Shown: piece by piece, positions 7,729-15,545 of the stretch | Layout: each line of letters opens with the position of its first letter | How positions within the stretch are numbered: the first letter of the stretch is position 1 | Origin: an uncultured Geobacter sp. | GTDB taxonomy: Bacteria > Desulfobacterota > Desulfuromonadia > Geobacterales > DSM-12255 | Direction of reading: 5' to 3' | DNA length: 40,330 nucleotides | Assembly (NCBI GenBank): GCA_937860145.1 | Contig: CALMBF010000044.1 | Coordinates: 1-40,330 of the forward strand | Translations under genes and position numbers: made by a program | Notes under the pieces: model-generated | Told to the model about the DNA's origin: nothing | What the model saw: only the letters and a program-made list of their open reading frames with translations | The model's database searches: none

Positions 7729-7914
7729 CTAAGCGGTGGGACTTACTGATAATCCAAGAATTCGGTACACCATATAAGGGGAATGTTCCCTTAGTAGGGC
7801 TGTAAGCAGTTTTTGTTCTTCCGGCGGTAATTTTTTGATGATTCGTGCAAAAGGACCATAATTAACAGCTTTGCTTGCTGCCTGTGTCTTTACGTCACGC
7901 TTCTTTTGCCTCAT
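7729..7914 (-). CDS. hypothetical 61-residue protein, short paralogue of its neighbour
   Basis: This small protein matches the first 60 residues of the product of 7076-7720: ASKAVN, then PF-RI, LPPE and HSPY. It then ends where the longer protein enters its putative helix-turn-helix. GGAGG lies 5 nt before the ATG, a strong site, and the coding frame is clean, so this looks like a real gene and not a decayed remnant. The DNA of the two copies has diverged strongly, so the duplication is old. It could compete with or cap the longer partner through the shared domain; this is a guess. It lies 19 bp after the winged-helix gene. Confidence 0.65.
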   Translation of the reverse strand: MRQKKRDVKTQAASKAVNYGPFARIIKKLPPEEQKLLTALLREHSPYMVYRILGLSVSPTA

Positions 7915-7933
7915 GACTTCCTCCGACGGCGAG

Positions 7934-9175
7934 TCAACTATTAAGAGGTTGCATTACCGTTTCCTTATAAAAATGGTAAGCAACGGTATGATGCGTACAA
8001 ATTAATTGAACCGATGGAAATATTGGTAAACCCTTAACATCAAGCTGTTCCTGAAGCAATGTACGAAACTTCCCCCAGTTCAGCAAACACGCCTTCAACA
8101 CATCAACTGGATTGTTTTTCTTGAATTTGCCAATGAATTCATTAACCCTATGTGTTTCATCACTACTGAAAACAACAGCATCAGGATTAAAATCATAATT
8201 GGTACTCATGATTTCACGCCATGCATTGAGCATTTCTTGGTATTTAATGTCTTTATCGCTAATTTTATCGGGTTTGTTGGTTGCAAATGAATCAATGTCA
8301 ACATTTGAAGTAGATTTTGAATCGCATTTAGTCAGGTAGAAATTTACTGCTGATTCTATGTATTTTGTTAAGTACGGCAAATCTGGCCTGAATGGACTTT
8401 TGAAAGCAGAGGTATTCTTTTCAGTATAGATAATGAATTCATTCCATTTACTAATAATAGTCCTTACTACACTTATCAATTCGTAAGGTTGTGTTTTTTC
8501 AGATAGGTATTTAATGATACCCTTTTCTTTTGAGGTGAATGGGTTTACGTACTTTATATCGGTATATTTATTTAGTATTTCTGTTTTCCACATAATCTCA
8601 AATGCATTTACGTTAAAGCTAGGTTTAGTATTTAGTTTCTCTCCTATCGAAACAGAAAGGCTTTTATGTGTTTCAGATTGCGTTGATTCATCAACGCTAG
8701 TATTTTCTTGTTTTGTTTTTTGGTTTGTTGTTTTTGGTTTGTATTCTTTGTGTAAATTGATTTTACAACCCGTTGTCAAATTATCTTGCAAGCTACTGTC
8801 ATTATTTTTAACACTGGTAGTCATTTTGTTTGACATGCTGTCAAGTGACTTAACATTGGCACTTTCTGAGTTTGATGTATTATTGCAGTTAATTGCAGTA
8901 TAATTTTTCGAGTTTTCAGTGTATTTGTCAGCCTTGAACCTGTAGATATGCGTTGTGTTAGGTCTACGTGTAATTTCTAACCACCCTTTATTTTCCAGAC
9001 TATCTACGACAGACATAACAGTTTGCCTACACAATTTGCTTTCACGAACAAGTGTGTTTTGACTTACATAACTTTCATCATCATAACGAATATGATAACG
9101 AAGTATAAACAACAATGCAATTTCACTTGTTTTTAAATTAGGGTCACTAATTATAGTTTTATCCTGAATGTACAT
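7934..9175 (-). CDS. winged-helix DNA-binding protein, possible island replication initiator
   Basis: This 413-residue protein has an N-terminal winged helix of the helix_36 type (about 10-75: SEIALLFILRYHIRYDDESYVSQNTLVRESKLCRQTVMSVV, written here only as the order helix, YVSQNTL, recognition helix, then the wing NKGWLEITRR). An Asn/Ser/Thr/Lys-rich linker (about 80-185) follows, then a C-terminal region without a motif I can name. Proteins with this N-terminal domain are common in phage and plasmid replication modules and as island regulators. The start at 9175 is supported by AGGGAGG 4 nt upstream. The gene is markedly AT-rich compared with everything around it, including mod-res, which suggests a separate origin. 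It lies 21 bp after the AlpA-like gene. The replication role is an inference from position. Confidence 0.7.
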   Translation of the reverse strand: MYIQDKTIISDPNLKTSEIALLFILRYHIRYDDESYVSQNTLVRESKLCRQTVMSVVDSLENKGWLEITRRPNTTHIYRFKADKYTENSKNYTAINCNNTSNSESANVKSLDSMSNKMTTSVKNNDSSLQDNLTTGCKINLHKEYKPKTTNQKTKQENTSVDESTQSETHKSLSVSIGEKLNTKPSFNVNAFEIMWKTEILNKYTDIKYVNPFTSKEKGIIKYLSEKTQPYELISVVRTIISKWNEFIIYTEKNTSAFKSPFRPDLPYLTKYIESAVNFYLTKCDSKSTSNVDIDSFATNKPDKISDKDIKYQEMLNAWREIMSTNYDFNPDAVVFSSDETHRVNEFIGKFKKNNPVDVLKACLLNWGKFRTLLQEQLDVKGLPIFPSVQLICTHHTVAYHFYKETVMQPLNS

Positions 9176-9196
9176 AAGACCTCCCTGTAGCAATGT

Positions 9197-9367
9197 TCAC
9201 TTTTGATATTTGCTTATGAATGCAATCACTTCGTCGTAGTTCCACATGTTACAACGATTTGACAGCTTTATTGGTTTGGGAAATTTCCCTAAATTTACCC
9301 AAGCCCACAATGTACACCTACAAATTGGTAATAGTTTTAATACATCTTTTGTCTTGATGAGATTCAT
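9197..9367 (-). CDS. AlpA-like excisionase/regulator
   Basis: This 56-residue protein was found by reading the gap between the integrase and the winged-helix gene. It begins MNLIKTKDVLKLLPICRCT, followed by LWAWVNLGKFPKPIKL and a C-terminal WNYDEVIAFI helix. This is the compact MerR-like winged helix of the AlpA/phage excisionase family: a helix-turn-helix at 5-25, the wing G-FPKPIKL at 27-35, and a closing helix at 42-54. AlpA proteins control integrase expression or act as directionality factors in P4-like islands and phage satellites. The upstream sequence has only a weak GGTGAAA site. It sits 21 bp before the winged-helix gene and after the integrase terminator, so it likely has its own promoter. 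Confidence 0.8.
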   Translation of the reverse strand: MNLIKTKDVLKLLPICRCTLWAWVNLGKFPKPIKLSNRCNMWNYDEVIAFISKYQK

Positions 9368-9376
9368 GTTTCACCA

Positions 9377-9430
9377 TAAAAAAAGCCCTAAAACACAAAG
9401 ATATTCCGCACTCCCTTGCGTTTTAAGGCT
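9377..9430 (-). terminator. intrinsic terminator after the integrase gene
   Basis: On the minus strand an 11-bp stem with one G-T pair (AGCCTTAAAAC/GTTTTAGGGCT) encloses a 32-base loop and ends in seven T. It separates integrase transcription from the alpA-led operon. The long loop lowers certainty a little. Confidence 0.65.
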
Positions 9431-9511
9431 TACTGCTATTAAGTTTATGCTACTATATCAACATACATTTACTATGTCAAACATTTTTAATTAATCATAA
9501 TAGGGTATATA

Positions 9512-10690
9512 TTATGTGTAAATTATTTTCTCTATTGCTGCAATCAATGTTTCAGGTAAATATTTTTTGCCATACCTATTAAACGTTATACCTCCTTGCT
9601 CATGTCCTAATAAATTTGCAACAACAGATTCGATTATCCCATTTTGTTTCAATGAATCTGCAACTGTATGTCGGAATGAGTGAAAAACCTTAAGCGGGTC
9701 TTGAGTAACATACTGTCTATTAAAGTAAATTGACCACCAATTGCCGAACTGCTTTCCCCAAGTAGTTTTCCACTGTCTAAACCCCCATAAATTACCAGTG
9801 CAATTAACTCCATCGACAAATTCCAGAAAACCAACTTCTTTCAATTTCGGGTGAATTGGTACTAGCCTATCACTTGATTTCGTCTTTAGTGATTTCCCTG
9901 CATTATCGTTTACATCGAAGCACCATATTCCGTTTACCTCCTTAATGTCTTCAACGTGTAGCTGGCAGATTTCTTCACGTCTCATGCCTGAATACATTGC
10001 TATCATCGGTATCCAGAACTTGAACGGCTCTTCCCCATCCTTTGCGGGTAGATGCTGGACAATCCGCCGTATGTCTTCAAGGTCATATGCTTTACGCTCT
10101 TCATCAGCTCTTTTCTTAAGGTCAAGCTGCAAACTTTCGGCGGGGTTTCGTGGAATATAGTTATGCTTGACTCCCCAGCGAAGAACTGACGAAAGAAGAG
10201 CCATATACTTGTTGACCGTCCTTACCGAAAGACGTTCAAGCAACTTCTCCCTACCAGCAATAAAGTCTGCCCTGTCGTACTCTTCAGCGGGACGATTACT
10301 CAAAACCTTGACTAGACCCGCAAACTGTCCGTTCAACTCTCCGGGAGTCCTACCAACCCAACTTGGGGACTTCTCGGCATAGTAGAGGTCATAAAGGTCG
10401 CTTAGACGTGTGGACTTCTTCTTAGTAGGTTTTGACCGCTTACAGGTGTACGCAGTTACTATGGTCTCTTCTTGGTCTTCAGTGAGGATTCCGGCACGTA
10501 ACAGGGTGAAGGAGGACTTAACCCTTGATGCCATATTCTCGGCAAGGATTTTTGCTTCTGGGGGGTGTTTGGTTTTAAGAGATTTGCGGATGAACTTTGA
10601 CTTGAACTTGTCTTGCAGGTCGGCAGGAACCCGTATCATAAAATACGGATGACCGTTACGGAATGTAACGTGGGGAGCTTGAAAAAACAT
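9512..10690 (-). CDS. tyrosine-type site-specific integrase of the island
   Basis: This 392-residue DNA recombinase catalyses entry and exit of the island at tRNA-Leu. A short N-terminal domain contains RNGHPYFMIRVPADLQ, as in DUF6538-type integrases. A SAM-like core-binding domain covers roughly 95-190, and the catalytic domain follows. All catalytic positions are visible: Arg237 in SGMRREE, Lys near 269 in LKTKSSD, His337 and Arg340 in HSFRH, His363 in LLGHEQ and the nucleophile Tyr373 in FNRYGKK. It therefore looks intact. The start chosen is the ATG at 10690 with GGAGAG upstream; an ATG at 10729 has no such site and would add 13 residues. The gene starts about 100 bp from the tRNA. Inverted repeats span its start and probably include integrase sites or an operator. 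Confidence 0.92.
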   Translation of the reverse strand: MFFQAPHVTFRNGHPYFMIRVPADLQDKFKSKFIRKSLKTKHPPEAKILAENMASRVKSSFTLLRAGILTEDQEETIVTAYTCKRSKPTKKKSTRLSDLYDLYYAEKSPSWVGRTPGELNGQFAGLVKVLSNRPAEEYDRADFIAGREKLLERLSVRTVNKYMALLSSVLRWGVKHNYIPRNPAESLQLDLKKRADEERKAYDLEDIRRIVQHLPAKDGEEPFKFWIPMIAMYSGMRREEICQLHVEDIKEVNGIWCFDVNDNAGKSLKTKSSDRLVPIHPKLKEVGFLEFVDGVNCTGNLWGFRQWKTTWGKQFGNWWSIYFNRQYVTQDPLKVFHSFRHTVADSLKQNGIIESVVANLLGHEQGGITFNRYGKKYLPETLIAAIEKIIYT

Positions 10691-10749
10691 AGGGCAGACT
10701 CTCCGACTGATACCCAAATGGTATCCCATGTCATTGAAGTCTGCCCTAT
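10689..10749. repeat. nested inverted repeats at the integrase start
   Basis: The outer arms are 12 bp and perfect (ATAGGGCAGACT at 10689-10700, AGTCTGCCCTAT at 10738-10749). The inner arms are GATACC (10709-10714) and GGTATC (10720-10725) around CAAAT. The inner part shares GTATCCCA with the tandem repeat at 1215-1238. The left outer arm covers the integrase ATG, so protein binding or an RNA hairpin here would affect expression. Confidence 0.6.
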
Positions 10750-10788
10750 CGTTTTCTAACCCCTTGATTTTAAAGAGGTTTTTTTAAT

Positions 10789-10875
10789 TGGTGCGGTGGA
10801 ATGGACTCGAACCATCACGCCCTTGCGAGCGCCAGCCCCTCAAGCTGGTGCGTCTACCAATTCCGCCACCACCGC
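10789..10875 (-). tRNA. tRNA-Leu (anticodon GAG)
   Basis: This is a complete 87-nt class II tRNA. The acceptor stem is GCGGTGG/CCACCGC with discriminator A and an encoded CCA. The D arm contains GGTAGACGC. The anticodon stem CCAGC/GCTGG holds the loop TTGAGGG with anticodon GAG, followed by a long variable arm and the T arm with GGTTCGAGTCC. It reads CUC and CUU codons. It follows secG on the same strand by 84 bp and serves as the island attachment site, with its 3' part supplied by the island. Confidence 0.95.
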
Positions 10876-10959
10876 AAAGCTGTTTTTCTGCAGCATTCTT
10901 GCGCTGCGATCAAAAGGACTTACTATTTACACCACACTCGCTGATGTGTCAACAAAAAA

Positions 10960-11340
10960 TTACTTGCCAGCAGGTGCCGCGGGAACATTACCCTGCGGAG
11001 CAGCGGGTGCGGCAGGAGCACCGGCAGGGACCTGTGCCGGAGCTGATTGCATCGGCTGGGGAGCAGGTTTTGCCGGAGCACTCTTTGACGACATGATCGA
11101 AGAGCTGTTGCCACCCGAGGAGAGGTGAGCCAGCAGCAGGGATGTGAGCATGAAGATGATTGCCGCACCGGTTGTCAGCTTGTTCATGAACGTATTGCCG
11201 CCGCTTGCTCCGAAAACGGTCTGGCTGCCGCCAGCACCGAAGGATGCGCCCATTTCGGCGCCTTTGCCTGACTGCAGGAGCACGATGCCAATCATGGCGA
11301 TACAGACAAAAACATGAAGAAAAATAAGGACATACATCAT
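10960..11340 (-). CDS. secG: preprotein translocase subunit SecG
   Basis: This is the small membrane subunit of the SecYEG protein-export channel. Two transmembrane segments are visible (about 3-22 and 55-75). The cytoplasmic loop between them carries the SecG signature GKGAEMGASFG followed by GGSQTVFG. A tail of about 45 residues rich in Ala, Pro and Gln (SAPAKPAPQ and similar) follows, longer than in Escherichia coli SecG. GAGGG lies about 8 nt before the first of two adjacent ATG codons, so the start could also be 11337. It follows tpiA by 69 bp and precedes tRNA-Leu, an arrangement common in related genomes. Confidence 0.93.
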   Translation of the reverse strand: MMYVLIFLHVFVCIAMIGIVLLQSGKGAEMGASFGAGGSQTVFGASGGNTFMNKLTTGAAIIFMLTSLLLAHLSSGGNSSSIMSSKSAPAKPAPQPMQSAPAQVPAGAPAAPAAPQGNVPAAPAGK

Positions 11341-11409
11341 GACTACTACCCTCTTTCGTGTGATGAATCTAAATTTTTAGCACATGGCGGATGAAATGAA
11401 AAGATATTT

Positions 11410-12162
11410 CTATGCCGCATTGACCAGGACAGCGAACGATTCGGCTTTCAGGCTTGCACCGCCAACAAGGGCACCGTCAATATCGTTCTGGGCGATCAAC
11501 CCCCCGATGTTCTCCGGCTTGACGCTGCCGCCGTACAGGATACGTGTCGCCGCAGCGGTGGCGGGACCGTAAAGGGAATGAAGCTCGCTGCGTATGAAGG
11601 CATGGGCTTCCTGGGCTTGCTCGTCACTTGCCGTCCTGCCGGTGCCGATTGCCCACACCGGTTCATAGGCGACGATGACCCGCTCCATGGCGGCAGTGCC
11701 GACACCGGCGAGACCACCGGCGATCTGCGTTCTCAGCACGTTGAAGGTATTGCCTGATTCACGCTCTTCTAGGGTCTCGCCGACACAGAAAAGCACCGTC
11801 AGTCCCGCTACGCCGGCAGCATGAATTTTCCTGTTGACCGTCGCATCGGTCTCTCCGAAATACTGCCGCCGCTCCGAGTGCCCGATGATCACATGGGTGC
11901 AGCCGGCATCGATGAGCATCTTCGGGGAGACTTCACCGGTAAAGGCCCCCTCCTCCTCCCAGAAGCAGTCCTGGGCAGCGAGGTGGATTCCGCTGCCGGC
12001 AATGGCCGAGCGAACCCGGTCAAGGACGGTGAACACAGGGGCGATCACTACCTCGACCCCCGATTTACCCGCGATGAGAGGCACAAGGCCGGTAACAAGG
12101 CCGATCGCCTCGGGAGCCGTCTTGAACAGTTTCCAGTTGCCTGCGATGACAGGTGTGCGCAT
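11410..12162 (-). CDS. tpiA: triosephosphate isomerase
   Basis: This 250-residue cytoplasmic enzyme interconverts dihydroxyacetone phosphate and glyceraldehyde 3-phosphate. The catalytic residues are all in place: Lys11 in GNWK, His95 in GHSERR and Glu167 in YEPVWAIGTG. The phosphate-binding YGGSVKPEN and GALVGGASL motifs lie near the C terminus. The length is normal for a TIM barrel. GGGGGAA precedes the ATG and the gene starts 9 bp after pgk, so pgk and tpiA are one transcript. Confidence 0.97.
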   Translation of the reverse strand: MRTPVIAGNWKLFKTAPEAIGLVTGLVPLIAGKSGVEVVIAPVFTVLDRVRSAIAGSGIHLAAQDCFWEEEGAFTGEVSPKMLIDAGCTHVIIGHSERRQYFGETDATVNRKIHAAGVAGLTVLFCVGETLEERESGNTFNVLRTQIAGGLAGVGTAAMERVIVAYEPVWAIGTGRTASDEQAQEAHAFIRSELHSLYGPATAAATRILYGGSVKPENIGGLIAQNDIDGALVGGASLKAESFAVLVNAA

Positions 12163-12171
12163 GGTTCCCCC

Positions 12172-13368
12172 TTATTTACCCTTGACGTCCAGGGCTTTGA
12201 CACCCGGAAGAATCTTCCCTTCAAGCAGTTCGAGAAAGGCACCGCCGCCGGTGGAGATGTAGCTGACCTTGCTGGCCACCCCTGCCTTGTTCACCGCGGC
12301 ATCAGTGTCCCCGCCACCGATGACGGTGGTAGCATAGCAGTTAGCGACGGATTCGGCCACGGCAAAGGTGCCGCGGGCAAAGGCATCCATCTCGAATACC
12401 CCCATGGGACCGTTCCAGATGACCGTCTTGGCATCCCGCAGGGTCTCGGCGAAGAGGGTTGCGGAAGCGGGGCCGATATCCAGAGCCATCCACCCCTCGG
12501 GTATCTCCTGCACCGTGGTGATGAAATTGGTTGCATTCGCTTCGAAGGCGTTGGCGACGATGCAGTCAACCGGCAGGTAGAAGGTAACGCCCTTCTTGCG
12601 TGCCTTGTCCATGATCTTTTTGGCGGTGGTGATCAACTCGTCCTCGACCAGCGATTTCCCGACAGAGTATCCCAGAGCCTTAAGAAAGGTGAAGGCCATC
12701 CCGCCGCCGATGACGATCTTGTCCACCTTGTTGACAAGGGTTTCCAGGACCTCCAGCTTGCCGGACACCTTGGCTCCGCCGAGAATGGCCACCAGCGGCC
12801 GTACCGGATTGCTCATGGCCTTGTCGAAGAAGGTCATCTCGTTCTTCATCAGGAAACCGGCGGCAATGGTTGGGATGATCCTGGTGATGGCCTCGACTGA
12901 GGCATGGGCGCGGTGGGAGACGGCAAACGCGTCATTTACATAGATCTCACAACCATTGGCCAGGCTGGCGGCAAACCCCTCGTCATTCTTCTCTTCACCC
13001 GGGTAGAAGCGGACATTTTCCAGCATGACGATGTCGCCCGGCTTCATTGCCTCGATCAGCTTGTCCACCTCGGGTCCGAAGCAGTCCGGTGCCTGGACAA
13101 CCTTCTTGCCAAGAAGCTGGGAGAGGCGTTTGGTCGCGGGCGCCATGGTGTACTTGGGCTTCTTCTCGCCTTTCGGACGGCCAAGATGGGAAGCGAGGAT
13201 CACCTTCGCACCCTGCTCGACGGCAAACTTGATTGTGGGCACGGCTCCGACGATACGGGTATCCTCGGTAATGTTCCCCTTTTCATCCTGGGGAACATTG
13301 AAGTCAACCCTGATGAATACTTTTTTCCCTTTGAGATCCTTAAGTTGATCGATATAACGAATCGGCAT
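12172..13368 (-). CDS. pgk: phosphoglycerate kinase
   Basis: This 398-residue enzyme interconverts 1,3-bisphosphoglycerate plus ADP and 3-phosphoglycerate plus ATP. The N-terminal signature RVDFNVP (21-27) and the substrate-binding HLGRP are present, as are the nucleotide-binding GGAKVSGK and, near the C terminus, GGGDTDAAV and STGGGA. The length is standard. GGGAGGAG lies 3 nt before the ATG. It is separated from gap by a strong hairpin, so it may be transcribed from its own promoter, by read-through, or both. Confidence 0.97.
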   Translation of the reverse strand: MPIRYIDQLKDLKGKKVFIRVDFNVPQDEKGNITEDTRIVGAVPTIKFAVEQGAKVILASHLGRPKGEKKPKYTMAPATKRLSQLLGKKVVQAPDCFGPEVDKLIEAMKPGDIVMLENVRFYPGEEKNDEGFAASLANGCEIYVNDAFAVSHRAHASVEAITRIIPTIAAGFLMKNEMTFFDKAMSNPVRPLVAILGGAKVSGKLEVLETLVNKVDKIVIGGGMAFTFLKALGYSVGKSLVEDELITTAKKIMDKARKKGVTFYLPVDCIVANAFEANATNFITTVQEIPEGWMALDIGPASATLFAETLRDAKTVIWNGPMGVFEMDAFARGTFAVAESVANCYATTVIGGGDTDAAVNKAGVASKVSYISTGGGAFLELLEGKILPGVKALDVKGK

Positions 13369-13410
13369 CTGCTCCTCCCTGCTAATTATTAATTGTAATG
13401 TGCATTACGC

Positions 13411-13440
13411 AAAAAAAGGGGGGATGGCTCCCCCCCCTTA
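13411..13440 (-). terminator. intrinsic terminator between gap and pgk
   Basis: On the minus strand a GGGGGG stem pairs with CCCCCC across a short loop and is followed by seven T. It would lower expression of pgk-tpiA-secG relative to gap, a common way to make more GapDH than its neighbours. Confidence 0.75.
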
Positions 13441-13455
13441 CGATTCCCGACGAAC

Positions 13456-14553
<1,098 letters not shown>

Positions 14554-14642
14554 TTATTAAGACTTTTATAACAATCTGCAAAACGCCCTAAAACGGTGAC
14601 CGGGAGCGGCACTGTCCCCCTCTCCTTCTCCCCCTTTTAATC

Positions 14643-14671
14643 TTGAACATAACCAGGAATTACGGTATAAA
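14643..14671 (+). promoter_or_regulatory. candidate promoter of the purine operon
   Basis: TTGAAC (14643-14648) and TATAAA (14666-14671) are exactly 17 bp apart, 84 bp upstream of the GTG of the first gene. It is divergent from the gap promoter. Confidence 0.6.
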
Positions 14672-14754
14672 AATTGTTTCTACCTGCCCTGATTTTCACT
14701 GTCACTAGGCACAGCAAACGGCAAGTAAAACGTAGTAAATCCCGGAGGAAAACG

Positions 14755-15525
14755 GTGAAGATCTCCCTGCTTGCAAGCGGCAGCAAAGGCAATGCCGTCT
14801 TTGTGGAGAGCGGAGATACCAGAGTGCTGATTGATGCCGGCCTTTCGGGGGTGGAAATCATCAAGCGACTGAACCGGATCGGTGTCGACGGAAAAGACCT
14901 GCATGCCATCCTGGTCAGTCATGATCACTCGGATCACACCAGGGGGGCCGGCACCCTGGGGAGGAAGCTTAAAATCCCTCTCCTGGTCAGTCATCCGACC
15001 CGTCAGGGGTGCGAAGGCCTCCTGAAGAAAACGGACGTCGTTGAATTCGAATCGGGCTCCTCATTCGTCTTCCGTGATCTGCTGATCGATCCCTTCCCCA
15101 TTACCCATGACGCCATAGACCCGGTCGGATTCACCATCGAAAGCAGAGAGGGACGGATCGGCTTTGCGACAGATCTCGGAATTGTTACCCGACTGGTGAC
15201 CGACAAGCTTGCGGGATGTCGCATGGTGGTGCTGGAAGCAAATCACGACGAGGAGATGCTGCTGAACGGCCCCTACCCCTGGCATCTGAAACAGCGGATC
15301 AAGTCAAAGCACGGCCATATTTCCAACAACGAATCGATGCAGCTGCTGGGTGACCTGCTCCACGAAGGACTGAAAGGGGTTCTGCTGGCCCACCTTTCCG
15401 AGGTTAACAACTCCCCCGACCTCCCCCACGCGGCGGCAACCGCCCTGCTGAGCAGCCAGACATGCTGTTCGCCGCGACTGGTAATCGGCAACCAGTATCA
15501 ACCGAGCGAAATGCTGGCCATATAA
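14755..15525 (+). CDS. metallo-beta-lactamase-fold hydrolase, WalJ/YycJ family
   Basis: This 256-residue protein of the metallo-beta-lactamase superfamily belongs, by its sequence, to the YycJ/WalJ branch, whose characterised members act on DNA ends as 5' exonucleases. The metal site HDHSDH is at 56-61, with a further His in SHPT, an Asp in FATDLG and a C-terminal His in LLAHLSEVNNSP. The branch-specific LEANHDEEML is present. The start is the GTG at 14755, preceded by GGAGG with 6 nt spacing. An upstream frame from 14674 is rich in Arg/Lys and lacks a ribosome site. It lies 20 bp before purB and is probably the first gene of its operon, though its role there is not obvious. Confidence 0.88.
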   Translation: MKISLLASGSKGNAVFVESGDTRVLIDAGLSGVEIIKRLNRIGVDGKDLHAILVSHDHSDHTRGAGTLGRKLKIPLLVSHPTRQGCEGLLKKTDVVEFESGSSFVFRDLLIDPFPITHDAIDPVGFTIESREGRIGFATDLGIVTRLVTDKLAGCRMVVLEANHDEEMLLNGPYPWHLKQRIKSKHGHISNNESMQLLGDLLHEGLKGVLLAHLSEVNNSPDLPHAAATALLSSQTCCSPRLVIGNQYQPSEMLAI

Positions 15526-15545
15526 AAACCGAAGGAGATGACATA

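Larger units (their letters stand above)
1085..10857. mobile_element. tRNA-Leu-integrated genomic island with type III restriction-modification
   Basis: The island is bounded by 28-bp direct repeats of the tRNA-Leu anticodon arm (1085-1112 and 10830-10857). Its integrase lies directly next to the intact tRNA gene. It encodes an integrase, an AlpA-like regulator, a winged-helix protein, two related unknown proteins, Mod and Res, a serine recombinase and one more unknown protein. By eye it is clearly richer in A and T than the core genes on its right, most of all at 7934-9500. A third T-arm copy at 1319-1335 makes the exact left edge uncertain, either about 1085 or about 1320. The layout resembles a phage satellite or small integrative element; this is inference. 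Confidence 0.8.

Noticed and set aside
10755-10787. Terminator on the plus strand just beside the tRNA-Leu
   Set aside because: The stem AACCCCTT/AAGAGGTT has a mismatch and a T run on the plus strand, but no plus-strand gene ends nearby. I do not list it as a feature.
11821-12900. Long plus-strand frame of 359 codons opposite tpiA and pgk
   Set aside because: It lies antisense to two intact, well-conserved genes, and its residues show the His/Gly/Asp-rich bias of an antisense frame in GC-rich DNA.
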